Source: Actibacterium sp.
Lineage (GTDB): Bacteria; Pseudomonadota; Alphaproteobacteria; Rhodobacterales; Rhodobacteraceae
Assembly (NCBI GenBank): GCA_016278325.1
Contig: JADQCB010000021.1
Span: forward strand, 1-64,000
Direction: 5' to 3'
DNA: 64,000 nucleotides
Part shown: positions 46,124 to 54,707 of the stretch, in pieces
How positions within the stretch are numbered: the first letter of the stretch is position 1
How the letters are laid out: each line of letters opens with the position of its first letter
The notes under the pieces: generated by a model
Database searches by the model: none
Told to the model about the DNA's origin: nothing
Seen by the model: the letters and a program-made list of their open reading frames with translations, nothing else
Position numbers and translations under genes: made by a program

Positions 46124-47070
46124 GCCTGGAGCGCGCAGCCCTCGCGGCGGCGGTGGCCGCGCATGGCCCGGTGATGCGCGTGGTCATCACCCGGGTGGAC
46201 GGCTCGGCCCCGCGCGAGGTGGGGGCCGCGATGCTGGTCTGGGCTGGCGGGCAGGCCGGAACGATCGGCGGCGGGGCCCTGGAACACGAAGCGGCGCGGC
46301 GGGCGCGGGCAATGTTGGCGGCCAATGTCGCCCGGCAGCATGACAAGGTTCCGCTGGGCCCGTCGCTTGGGCAATGTTGCGGCGGCGCGGTGGGCCTGTT
46401 GTCGGAACGGTTCGATGCGGCGGCGGTTGACGGCTTGCCTGATGCGGTTTTCGCCCGCCCGATCGAGGGGAGCGATACCGACCCGCCGCTGACGGTGCAA
46501 CGCCTGTTGGCCGCCGCGCGGGGCGCCGGTCGGCTGCCACCGCCGCAATTGGTACAGGGCTGGATGGTGGAGCCGCTGGCGACCGCGGCCCGGCCTTTGT
46601 GGATTTTCGGTGCCGGCCATGTGGGCCGCGCGCTGGTCGATGTCCTGGCGCCGCTGCCCGGTTTCGCCCTGAGCTGGGTCGATTTTGCAGCAGAACGTTT
46701 TCCCGACGCCCTCCCGGACGGTGTGACCCGGCTTGTCGCCGCGAACCCGGCGGATCTTGTGCGCCACGCGCCGGTCGAGGCGCGGCATCTGATCGTGACC
46801 CATTCCCATACGCTGGACCTGGAATTGTGCCACGCGGTTTTGCGCCACGGGTTCGCCGGCGCCGGATTGATCGGATCTTCGACCAAATGGGCGCGATTCC
46901 GGTCGCGCCTGGCGCAGCTGGGCCACAGCGAAGCCCAGATTTCGCGCATCTGCTGCCCGATCGGGCAGCCGGCGCTTGGCAAGCATCCGCAGGCCATTGC
47001 CGTCGGCGTCGCGACGCAGTTACTGTCGCTCGAAAACGAAGCGGCAACCGCGAGGGGGGCCACGGGGTGA
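46120..47070 (+). CDS. xdhC: Xanthine dehydrogenase accessory protein XdhC
   Basis: A 316-residue chaperone that binds the molybdenum cofactor, assists its sulfuration and inserts it into XdhB. It has the N-terminal XdhC/CoxI domain (GSAPREVGAAMLV, then GTIGGGALEHEA), a conserved GQCCGGAV cysteine pair (about residues 84-91), and a C-terminal Rossmann domain starting LWIFGAGHVGRALVDVL. A last cysteine motif, ICCPIG, precedes the end. It overlaps xdhB by four bases, and its TGA overlaps the ABC ATPase GTG (GTGA), physically joining the enzyme operon to the transporter operon. Confidence 0.95.
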   Translation: MSLERAALAAAVAAHGPVMRVVITRVDGSAPREVGAAMLVWAGGQAGTIGGGALEHEAARRARAMLAANVARQHDKVPLGPSLGQCCGGAVGLLSERFDAAAVDGLPDAVFARPIEGSDTDPPLTVQRLLAAARGAGRLPPPQLVQGWMVEPLATAARPLWIFGAGHVGRALVDVLAPLPGFALSWVDFAAERFPDALPDGVTRLVAANPADLVRHAPVEARHLIVTHSHTLDLELCHAVLRHGFAGAGLIGSSTKWARFRSRLAQLGHSEAQISRICCPIGQPALGKHPQAIAVGVATQLLSLENEAATARGATG

Positions 47071-48587
47071 CGGATCTGCTGACCATAGAGGGCCTGACCA
47101 AGGCCTATCCCGGCGTGCGCGCCAATGACGACGTGTCCTTTACCGTCGGCGAGGGCGAGGTGCATGCGCTGTTGGGCGAGAACGGTGCGGGGAAATCGAC
47201 GCTGGTCAAAATCATCTATGGCCTGGTCAAGCCGGATTCGGGGCGAATGACGCTGCGCGGTGCGCCCTATGAGCCGACCGAGCCGCGGTCGGCGCGCGCC
47301 GCGGGTGTGGCGATGGTGTTCCAGCACTTTTCGCTGTTCGAGGCGCTGAACGTGGCCGAGAACGTGGCGCTGGGCATGGAAGACCCGCCGCCGCAGCGCC
47401 AGCTTGCCGCGCGGATCCGCGCGGTCAGCGAAAACTATGGCCTGCCGCTGGACCCGTCGCGCATGGTGGGCGACCTGTCGGCCGGCGAGCGCCAGCGGGT
47501 CGAGATCATTCGGTGCCTGTTGCAGGACCCGAAACTGCTGATCATGGACGAACCGACCAGCGTGCTGACCCCGCAAGAGGTCGAGATCCTGTTCGAGACG
47601 TTGCGCAAGCTGAGCGAAGAGGGCACCGCGATTCTCTATATTTCGCACAAGCTGGAAGAGATCCGCGCGCTTTGCGACAATGCCACGATCCTGCGGCTGG
47701 GCAAGGTCGTCGACAGCTGCGACCCGCGCGAGAAATCGGCCGCCGAACTGGCCGAGATGATGGTGGGGACGGTGCTGCACAACCCCAACCGCCAGCCGGC
47801 CGAACCGGGCGAGATCGTGCTCGATGTTTCGGGCCTGTCGGTGAAGCCTTCCACCCCGTTCGGCAAGACACTGAAGAACCTGCATTTCACGGTGCGCGCC
47901 GGCGAGGTGCTGGGCATCGGCGGGGTTGCCGGGAACGGGCAGGACGAATTGCTGGCGGCGCTGTCCGGAGAGGTGCTGGCGGATGCAAATGCGATCCGGC
48001 TGAACGGTCAGCCGATCGGCCAGCTTGGCCCGAACGCGCGCCGGCGGCTGGCGATGCTGTCCGCGCCCGAGGAACGCATGGGCCATGCCGCCGCCCCGGA
48101 CATGAGCCTGACGGAAAACGCGCTGCTGACCGGCGCGATCCGCGAGAACCTGGTCAATCGGGGGGTCGTGAAATGGCCGGCGGCGCGGGCCTTCGCCAAG
48201 CGCATCATCGAAGGGTTCGACGTGCGCACCCCCGGCCCGGACAATATGGCGCGCGCGCTTTCGGGCGGGAACCTTCAGAAATTCGTGATCGGCCGCGAGG
48301 TTTTGCAGCGCCCCGATATCCTGGTGGTCAACCAGCCGACCTGGGGCGTCGATGCCTCGGCAGCCGCCGCGATCCGGCAGGCGTTGCTGGATCTTGCCTC
48401 TGCCGGCGCGGCGGTGATCGTCATCAGCCAGGATCTGGACGAGCTGATGGAAGTTTCCGACCGCTTTGCCGCGCTCAACGAGGGCCGGTTGTCGGAAGCA
48501 CGCCCGACGCGCGCGCTGAGCCTGGAGGAAATCGGTCTGATGATGGGTGGCGCGCACGGCATGGAGGTTGCGCATGTGGCAGGTTGA
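47067..48587 (+). CDS. ABC transporter ATPase, BMP-type purine/nucleoside importer
   Basis: A 506-residue protein with two fused ABC domains. The first is canonical: Walker A LLGENGAGKSTLVK (about residues 33-46), signature LSAGERQRVEI, Walker B LLIMDEPTSVL. The second has a degenerate P loop (GVAGNGQDELL) but retains LSGGNLQKFVIGRE. This one-active-one-degenerate pattern is usual in RbsA-like and BMP-family (YufO/NupA) importers. With the two permeases and the BMP binding protein downstream it completes a transporter. The start is GTG 47067 in a GTGA overlap with xdhC. Its position makes purines or nucleosides the likely cargo. Confidence 0.93.
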   Translation: MTDLLTIEGLTKAYPGVRANDDVSFTVGEGEVHALLGENGAGKSTLVKIIYGLVKPDSGRMTLRGAPYEPTEPRSARAAGVAMVFQHFSLFEALNVAENVALGMEDPPPQRQLAARIRAVSENYGLPLDPSRMVGDLSAGERQRVEIIRCLLQDPKLLIMDEPTSVLTPQEVEILFETLRKLSEEGTAILYISHKLEEIRALCDNATILRLGKVVDSCDPREKSAAELAEMMVGTVLHNPNRQPAEPGEIVLDVSGLSVKPSTPFGKTLKNLHFTVRAGEVLGIGGVAGNGQDELLAALSGEVLADANAIRLNGQPIGQLGPNARRRLAMLSAPEERMGHAAAPDMSLTENALLTGAIRENLVNRGVVKWPAARAFAKRIIEGFDVRTPGPDNMARALSGGNLQKFVIGREVLQRPDILVVNQPTWGVDASAAAAIRQALLDLASAGAAVIVISQDLDELMEVSDRFAALNEGRLSEARPTRALSLEEIGLMMGGAHGMEVAHVAG

Positions 48588-48641
48588 CGGGGCCGGTGCG
48601 GCCTGCGGGTGCGGCGCTACGGGCGGATCGGGGCAGGTGGC

Positions 48642-49721
48642 ATGATCCGGCTTGAATTGCGCCCGATACCGTCGCGGTTCTGGATCACGGCATCGCCGGT
48701 CATGGCGGTGGTGCTGACCATGATTGCCGGCGGGATTCTTTTCGCGGTGCTGGGCAACGATCCGCTGGTCGCCATCCGCACGATCTTCTGGGATCCGCTG
48801 TTCGGTGAATTCGCGTTCTATTACCGGCCGCAATTGCTGGTCAAAGGGGCGCCGCTGATCCTGATCGCGATCGGGCTGAGCCTGGGGTTCCGCGCCGGGA
48901 TCTGGAACATCGGCGCCGAGGGCCAGTATATCGTCGGCGCGATCTGCGGCGCCGCGGTTGGGCTGGCCTTCTATCCGCTGCAAAGCGTCTTCGTGTTTCC
49001 GCTGATGGTCCTTTCCGGGGCGTTGGGCGGGATGGCCTGGGCGATGGTGCCTGCGCTGCTCAAGGTGCGGTTCGGCACCAACGAGATCCTGGTTTCGCTG
49101 ATGCTGGTCTATGTGGCCGAAAACCTGCTGGCGGCGATGGCGCTGGGGCCGCTGCGCAATCCGGACGGTATGGGATTTCCGGGGTCGCGCAACCTGGCGC
49201 AATATGAAAGCGCCGACAGCTGGATTGCCGAGGCGGCCGGTCTGCACTGGGGCGTGGTGGCCGCGGTGCTGGCGGCGATCTGTGCCCATCTGCTGCTCAA
49301 ACGGCACATCCTGGGCTTCCAGATCCGCCTGACCGGGCAGAGCCGCCGCGCGGCGCGCTTTGCCGGGGTGCGTCCCAACGCGCTGGTGCTGTTCTGCCTC
49401 GGGTTGTCGGGTGCGTTGGCCGGCCTCGCGGGCCTGTTCGAGGTTGCAGGCCCCAGCGGCCAGATTAGCATCGACTTCAATTCCGGCTATGGCTTCACGG
49501 CGATCATCGTGGCCTTTCTTGGCCGTCTGCATCCGCTGGGGATCGTGCTGGGGGGTCTGCTGCTGGCGCTGACCTATATCGGCGGCGAAATCGCCCAGTC
49601 GCAGCTGGGTCTGCCCGCCGCCGCGATCCAGGCGTTCCAGGGGATGCTGCTGTTCTTCCTTCTGGGGGTTGACGTGCTGACCAATTACCGCATTCGCATC
49701 GGCAGAACGGAGACCGCGTGA
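48642..49721 (+). CDS. ABC transporter permease 1 of the BMP-type importer
   Basis: A 359-residue inner-membrane protein of the BPD_transp_2 (LivH/RbsC-like) family with about nine to ten hydrophobic helices. LGFRAGIWNIGAEGQYIVGA is the characteristic motif of the longer permease of BMP-type nucleoside importers (NupP/YufP). FGTNEILVSLMLVYVAENL and GLSGALAGLAGLFEVAG follow. ATG 48642 has GCAGGTGG just upstream. The second permease begins where this gene ends (stop TGA 49719-49721 overlaps its ATG). Confidence 0.92.
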   Translation: MIRLELRPIPSRFWITASPVMAVVLTMIAGGILFAVLGNDPLVAIRTIFWDPLFGEFAFYYRPQLLVKGAPLILIAIGLSLGFRAGIWNIGAEGQYIVGAICGAAVGLAFYPLQSVFVFPLMVLSGALGGMAWAMVPALLKVRFGTNEILVSLMLVYVAENLLAAMALGPLRNPDGMGFPGSRNLAQYESADSWIAEAAGLHWGVVAAVLAAICAHLLLKRHILGFQIRLTGQSRRAARFAGVRPNALVLFCLGLSGALAGLAGLFEVAGPSGQISIDFNSGYGFTAIIVAFLGRLHPLGIVLGGLLLALTYIGGEIAQSQLGLPAAAIQAFQGMLLFFLLGVDVLTNYRIRIGRTETA

Positions 49722-50653
49722 TGGACCTTTCGGCAATCGACCCGCAGATCCTCGTCGCCTCGCTGATGGTGGCGTCCACGCCGATCCTGCTGGCGGCATT
49801 GGGCGAACTGGTGGTGGAAAGATCGGGTGTGCTGAACCTCGGCGTCGAGGGGATGATGATCACCGGCGCAATCTGCGGTTTCGCCATCGCGGTAGAGACG
49901 GGCAGCCCCGCCCTGGGATTCCTGGCCGCGATGGCAGGCTCGGCACTGTTGTCGCTGGTGTTCGGGGTTCTGACGCAGATCTTCCTGTCGAACCAGGTCG
50001 CGACCGGCCTGGCATTGACATTGTTCGGGCTGGGCCTGTCGGCGCTTCTGGGTCAGGGCTATGTCGGGATAAAACCGCCGCCGACAACCGATCTGAACTT
50101 CGGCCCGCTGCGTGATATTCCGGTGCTGGGGCCGATTCTTTTTCAGCACGATGCGGTGGTCTATCTGTCCCTGATCCTTGTCGCCGGGGTCTGGGCCGTT
50201 CTGAAATTCACCCGCGCCGGGCTTGTTCTGCGCGCGGTGGGCGAGAACCACGACGCCGCCCATGCGCTGGGTTACAAGGTGGTCCGGATCCGGCTGCTGG
50301 CGATCATGTTCGGCGGCGCGCTTGCCGGGCTCGGCGGGGCCTATCTGAGCCTTGTGCGCGTGCCGCAATGGACCGAGGGCATGACCGCCGGTGCGGGCTG
50401 GATCGCGCTGGCGATCGTCGTCTTCGCCTCCTGGAAGGCGCCGCGCATCCTGCTGGGCGCCTATCTTTTCGGCGGCGTGACCGTGTTGCAGCTCAACCTT
50501 CAGGCCGCGGGGGTGGCGATTCCGGTCGAGTATTTGTCGATGTCGCCCTATCTGATAACCATCCTGGTGCTGGTCATCATCTCATCCGACCGTTCGCGGG
50601 TCGCATTGAACGCGCCGGCGTCGCTCGGCCGGACGTTCCATGCCTCAAGCTGA
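49721..50653 (+). CDS. ABC transporter permease 2 of the BMP-type importer
   Basis: A 310-residue partner permease of the same family with about eight helices. It starts MDLSAIDPQILVASLMVASTP, and GVLNLGVEGMMITGAICGF is the matching family motif in the shorter permease. AVGENHDAAHALGYKVVRIR is the cytoplasmic coupling loop toward the ATPase. ATG 49721 is used; GTG 49718 directly before it is an equally near alternative. The binding-protein gene follows after 54 bases. Confidence 0.92.
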   Translation: MDLSAIDPQILVASLMVASTPILLAALGELVVERSGVLNLGVEGMMITGAICGFAIAVETGSPALGFLAAMAGSALLSLVFGVLTQIFLSNQVATGLALTLFGLGLSALLGQGYVGIKPPPTTDLNFGPLRDIPVLGPILFQHDAVVYLSLILVAGVWAVLKFTRAGLVLRAVGENHDAAHALGYKVVRIRLLAIMFGGALAGLGGAYLSLVRVPQWTEGMTAGAGWIALAIVVFASWKAPRILLGAYLFGGVTVLQLNLQAAGVAIPVEYLSMSPYLITILVLVIISSDRSRVALNAPASLGRTFHASS

Positions 50654-50707
50654 GGCGCGGGCGAAACCAGGGGCCCCCGTGGCCCGATCCAACAAGGGAG
50701 AAGTGTA

Positions 50708-51781
50708 ATGAAACTCATGAATCTGATGGCAGGCGCCGCGATGGCGCTGGGGCTGGCCGCCCCGGCGGTGGCACAGGAACCGGTGAAGGCCGGTTTCATC
50801 TATGTCGGTCCGATCGGCGATGGCGGCTGGACCTATGAACATAACCAGTCGCGCCTGGCGGTCGAGGAACATTTCGGCGACAAGGTCGAAACCGTCTATC
50901 AGGAAAGCGTCCCCGAGGGCGCCGATGCCGAGCGTGCGATCACCCAGATGGCGCTGAACGGGGCGGATATCATCTTTACCACCTCGTTCGGATACATGGA
51001 TGCCACGATGAACGTGGCCAAGAAATTCCCGAACGTGAAATTCGAACATGCGACCGGCTACAAGCGGGCCGAGAACGTGGGCACCTATTCCGCACGGTTC
51101 TATGAAGGCCGGGCGGTCCAGGGCCTGATCGCCGGGCGCATGACGAAATCGAACATCGTCGGCTATATCGCCTCGTTCCCGATCCCCGAGGTCATTCGCG
51201 GCATCAACAGCGCCTATATCCACGCGAAGAAGGAAAACCCGGATGTCCAGTTCAAGATCATCTGGGCCTATACCTGGTTCGATCCGGCGAAAGAGGCCGA
51301 TGCCGCCACCGCGCTGATCGAACAGGGCGCTGACGTGATCCTGCAACACACCGATTCCACCGCGCCGCATGCCGTGGCCGAAAAGGCCGGTGGCGTCATC
51401 ACGTTCGGCCAGGCCTCGGACATGGCCGAATACAAGCCGATGCCGCGCGTCAGCTCGATCATCGACAACTGGGCGCCCTATTATATCGAGCGTATCCAGG
51501 CGGTGATGGACGGAACCTGGAAGAGCGACGACACCTGGGACGGGATCGGCGAAGGCATGGTCAAGATCGGCGAGATCACCGATGCCGTGCCCGCTGACGT
51601 GAAAGCCGACGCGCTGGCCCTGAAAGAAGCGATCGCCAGCGGCGAATACCATCCCTTCACCGGCCCGCTGAACCGGCAGGACGGAAGCGCCTGGCTGGCC
51701 GAGGGCGAAACCGCCGAGGACGAGACCCTGCTCGGCATGAATTTCTTCGTCGAGGGGATCGAGGCGGAGATGCCGCAATAG
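50708..51781 (+). CDS. BMP-family periplasmic substrate-binding protein
   Basis: A 357-residue exported protein with a clear Sec signal peptide (residues 1-22, cleavage after AVA) and a mature fold of the BMP/PnrA family. The family pattern is visible in KAGFIYVGPIGDGGWTYEHN, IIFTTSFGYMDATMNVAKKFP and SYSARFYEGR-like YSARFYEGRAVQGLIAG. Known relatives bind purine nucleosides. Its position at the end of an xdhABC-ABC transporter operon makes purines or nucleosides probable here. No lipobox is present, so it should be soluble in the periplasm. AGGGAGAAG precedes the ATG, and a strong terminator follows. Confidence 0.93.
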   Translation: MKLMNLMAGAAMALGLAAPAVAQEPVKAGFIYVGPIGDGGWTYEHNQSRLAVEEHFGDKVETVYQESVPEGADAERAITQMALNGADIIFTTSFGYMDATMNVAKKFPNVKFEHATGYKRAENVGTYSARFYEGRAVQGLIAGRMTKSNIVGYIASFPIPEVIRGINSAYIHAKKENPDVQFKIIWAYTWFDPAKEADAATALIEQGADVILQHTDSTAPHAVAEKAGGVITFGQASDMAEYKPMPRVSSIIDNWAPYYIERIQAVMDGTWKSDDTWDGIGEGMVKIGEITDAVPADVKADALALKEAIASGEYHPFTGPLNRQDGSAWLAEGETAEDETLLGMNFFVEGIEAEMPQ

Positions 51782-51821
51782 GCGTTGACAGCCGGGCACC
51801 CGCCGTGCCGGCAGAGAGTGG

Positions 51822-51846
51822 AAGGCCCGCCAATGGCGGGCCTTTT
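51822..51846 (+). terminator. Rho-independent terminator of the xdh/BMP operon
   Basis: AAGGCCCGCC, loop AAT and GGCGGGCCTT form a perfect ten-pair stem ending in TTTT, about 40 bases after the binding-protein stop. It closes the operon that starts at xdhA. Confidence 0.9.
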
Positions 51847-51878
51847 CCTTTCGCGATAGCCGTGCCAATGTCGCCGCC

Positions 51879-52958
51879 ATGGAACAGGACTTCATCATCA
51901 TCGGCGGCGGCATCGCCGGAATTTCCGTGGGCGCGCGTCTTTCGCATATGGGCCGGGTGACGCTTCTGGAAGGCGAGGAGTCGCTGGGGTTTCATGCCTC
52001 GGGACGGTCGGCATCGCTGTTCGACGTGATGTATGGCCATCCCACGGCGGTCGCGCTGAACCGCGCCGGGCATGACTATCACGCCACGGCCAATGGCGGC
52101 ATCCTGTCGCCGCGCGGGCTGATGCTGGTGGCCGGGCCGGACCAGGCCGACGCCTTCGCGCGGGAAATGCCATTGCTGGCCATGCACGAGATCAGCGTCG
52201 ACGAGGCCGTGCAGATGGTGCCGATCCTGGACCGGTCGGCGCTGTCCCGCGCGGCCTATCACGCCGAGGCGTGGGACATGGATACCGACCGCCTGATCCA
52301 GAATTTCGCGCGCGAATTGCGCGGCAATGGCGGCCAGGTTCTGACCCGTCACCAGGTAAGCGCGATTTCACGCACAGGCCGGGGATGGCGGGTGGAGACG
52401 GCCGGGGCCGCGTTCGAGGCGCCGATCCTGGTCAATGCCGCGGGCGCCTGGGTGGACGAGGTGGCAAAGATGGCCGGGCTGGCGCCGATCGGTTTCACGC
52501 CGATGCGCCGGTCGATCGCGCAGATCCCGGCGCCGGGCGGGCATGACGTGGCCGGCTGGCCGATGGTTCTGGGCGCGCAGGAACGCTTCTATGCCAAGCC
52601 CGAAGCCGGCAAGCTGCTGGTCTCTCCGGCCGAAGAGCACCCGCAACCGCCGCATGACGCCTGGGCCGACGACATGGTTCTGGCCGAGGGTCTGGCCCGG
52701 TACGAAGAGATGGTGACAGAGCCGGTGACGCGGCTGGAAACTTCCTGGGCCGGATTGCGCACCTTTTCCCCCGACCGGGTGATGGTCATCGGCTTCGACC
52801 CCTCGGCCGACGGGTTCTTCTGGCATGCAGGGCAGGGCGGCAACGGGTTTCAGACCTCGCCCGCCGCCAGCCAGCTGGCCGCCGACCTGATCGGTGGCCA
52901 TGCGCCCGACCTGCCGGCCGATCTGGTCACGCAGTTCCGGCCCGGGCGTTTCCGCTGA
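51879..52958 (+). CDS. FAD-dependent oxidoreductase, DAO (glycine/D-amino-acid oxidase) family
   Basis: A 359-residue flavoprotein. The FAD-binding loop FIIIGGGIAGISVGARLS is at residues about 5-22, with the acidic ribose contact LLEGEES. Strand AAGAWVDEVAKMAGL and the C-terminal FFWHAGQGGNGFQTSPAASQLAADLI close the FAD site as in D-amino-acid and glycine oxidases. Substrates could be a D-amino acid, glycine or an N-methyl amino acid; nothing visible decides. It follows the xdh/BMP terminator by about 30 bases and so is probably transcribed separately. It converges with yejF across a palindromic hairpin. Confidence 0.85.
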   Translation: MEQDFIIIGGGIAGISVGARLSHMGRVTLLEGEESLGFHASGRSASLFDVMYGHPTAVALNRAGHDYHATANGGILSPRGLMLVAGPDQADAFAREMPLLAMHEISVDEAVQMVPILDRSALSRAAYHAEAWDMDTDRLIQNFARELRGNGGQVLTRHQVSAISRTGRGWRVETAGAAFEAPILVNAAGAWVDEVAKMAGLAPIGFTPMRRSIAQIPAPGGHDVAGWPMVLGAQERFYAKPEAGKLLVSPAEEHPQPPHDAWADDMVLAEGLARYEEMVTEPVTRLETSWAGLRTFSPDRVMVIGFDPSADGFFWHAGQGGNGFQTSPAASQLAADLIGGHAPDLPADLVTQFRPGRFR

Positions 52959-52996
52959 TTGCCGCAAGGCGTCCGGCAGGAATGCGCCGCCGCCGG

Positions 52997-53025
52997 GCCG
53001 GGATCGCGCAAGCTTGCGCCCCGGC
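52997..53025. terminator. Palindromic hairpin between convergent genes
   Basis: GCCGG (52997-53001) pairs with CCGGC (53021-53025) around the perfect 14-base palindrome GCGCAAGCTTGCGC (53006-53019). It lies between the FAD-oxidoreductase stop and the yejF stop, so it could act in both directions. There is no T tract. The rest of this 138-base gap shows nothing recognisable. Confidence 0.4.
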
Positions 53026-53096
53026 GATGGTGCAGGCGGCAAGGGTGGTCGAATGCCATGCCGATCCGACGGCGGCGCGCTGAGTGATTTCGCGGT

Positions 53097-54707
53097 TCAG
53101 CCGCCCGTCGCTGCATCGCGCGGGGCGCCGAAGGCGGCTTCCATCAGCATCCGGGTATAGACCGATTGCGGATTTGCGAACAGCGCCTCGCTGTCGGCGG
53201 CTTCGACGATGTCGCCGTCCTTCATCACGATCACGCGGTGGCTGAGTGCGCGCACCACCCGCAGGTCATGGCTGATGAAAAGATAGGCCAGGCCGTATTT
53301 TTCCTGCAACCGGCGCAGAAGATCGACGATCTGCACCTGCACCGTCATGTCCAGCGCCGATGTCGGTTCGTCCAGCACCAGCAACCGCGGCCGCAGGATC
53401 ATCGCGCGCGCGATGGCGATGCGCTGCCGCTGCCCGCCAGAAAACTCGTGCGGATAGCGGTGCATCATCTCCGGGTCCAGCCCGACCTCGGACAGCATCT
53501 GCGCCACCTCCGCGCGCCGGGTCGTGCCGGGATCCAGCCCATGCACGCCCAGACCCTCGGCCACGATCTGTTCGACCGTCATCCGGGGCGACAATGAGCC
53601 GTAGGGATCCTGGAACACGATCTGCATATGGCGCCGGATCGGACGCATCCGGCGTGACTTGAGCCCTTGCAGGTTGCGGCCCTCGAACAGGATTTCACCT
53701 TGCGACGAAAGCAACCGCATGATCGCCAGGGCCAGCGTGGTCTTGCCCGAGCCGCTTTCGCCGACGATGCCCAGCGTTTCCCCCTGGCGAACCGAGATGC
53801 TGGCCGCGTTCACCGCCTTGACATGGCCCACGGTGCGCCGCAGCAATCCGCGCAGGATCGGGAACCAGACGCGCAGATCGCGGGTGCGCACGACCTCTTG
53901 TGCCGTCTCCTTGACCGGAACCGGAACGCCGGTGGCCTCGGCCGCAAGCAGCATCCTTGTATATGGGTGCTGCGGATTGGCAAAGATTTCCTCGGTATCG
54001 CCGGTCTCGACGATCCTGCCGTCCTTCATCACGCAGACCCGGTCGGCGATACGCCGGACGATCCTCAGGTCATGCGTGATGAACAGCAGGCTCATGTCCT
54101 CTTCGCGCTTCAGATCGGCCAGCAGGTCCAGGATCTGCGCCTCGATCGTCACGTCCAGCGCGGTGGTCGGTTCATCCGCGATCAGAAGGTCCGGGCCGTT
54201 GGCCAGCGCCATCGCGATCATCACCCGCTGCCGCTGCCCGCCCGAAAGCTGATGCGGATAGGCACCCAGCCGGCTTTCGGCGTCCTGTATTCCGACCTTT
54301 TCCAGCAACTCGATGATCCGCGCACGCACCGCCGGCCCGCGCAGCCCCTGGTGCAGCTCGATCGATTCGCGCAGCTGTTTTTCCAGCGTGTGCAGCGGGT
54401 TGAGCGAGGTCATCGGTTCCTGGAAGATGAAGCTGATGTCGTTGCCGCGCACCTGCCGCAGGCGGTCGTTCGTGGCGCCGACCATCTGCGCCCCGCCATA
54501 GGTGACCGAGCCGCTGACCGTCGCGTTTTCCGGTAGCAAAGAAACGGTGGACAGCGCCGTGACCGACTTGCCCGAGCCGGACTCACCGACCAGGGCCACT
54601 GTCTCGCCCTGGCGTAGCTCGAACGAGACGCCATCGACGGCGACATGCTCCTGCCCGTCCTGGCGGAAAGTGACCTTCAGGTCGCGAACGTCAAGCAGGC
54701 CGCTCAT
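53097..54707 (-). CDS. yejF: Oligopeptide ABC transporter ATPase, YejF-like (two ABC domains)
   Basis: A 536-residue protein with two complete ABC cassettes. Domain 1 has Walker A VGESGSGKSVTALS (about residues 38-51), LSGGQRQRVMIAMAL and LLIADEPTTAL. Domain 2 has VGESGSGKTTLALA, FSGGQRQRIAIARAM and LLVLDEPTSAL. It energises import of oligopeptides; in E. coli YejABEF also takes up microcin C. The ATG overlaps the yejE stop by four bases. The open frame extends far upstream within yejE, but the homologous start is ATG 54707. Both cassettes look catalytically intact. Confidence 0.93.
   Translation of the reverse strand: MSGLLDVRDLKVTFRQDGQEHVAVDGVSFELRQGETVALVGESGSGKSVTALSTVSLLPENATVSGSVTYGGAQMVGATNDRLRQVRGNDISFIFQEPMTSLNPLHTLEKQLRESIELHQGLRGPAVRARIIELLEKVGIQDAESRLGAYPHQLSGGQRQRVMIAMALANGPDLLIADEPTTALDVTIEAQILDLLADLKREEDMSLLFITHDLRIVRRIADRVCVMKDGRIVETGDTEEIFANPQHPYTRMLLAAEATGVPVPVKETAQEVVRTRDLRVWFPILRGLLRRTVGHVKAVNAASISVRQGETLGIVGESGSGKTTLALAIMRLLSSQGEILFEGRNLQGLKSRRMRPIRRHMQIVFQDPYGSLSPRMTVEQIVAEGLGVHGLDPGTTRRAEVAQMLSEVGLDPEMMHRYPHEFSGGQRQRIAIARAMILRPRLLVLDEPTSALDMTVQVQIVDLLRRLQEKYGLAYLFISHDLRVVRALSHRVIVMKDGDIVEAADSEALFANPQSVYTRMLMEAAFGAPRDAATGG

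Noticed and set aside
46187-47101. Cysteine-poor Arg/Pro-rich minus-strand frame over xdhC
   Set aside because: Antisense to xdhC; no domain pattern.
46011-49799. A 1262-codon minus-strand open frame across xdhB end, xdhC and the ABC genes
   Set aside because: It is a GC-rich shadow of well-identified plus-strand genes, with low-complexity Arg/Pro/Gln composition and no family signature.
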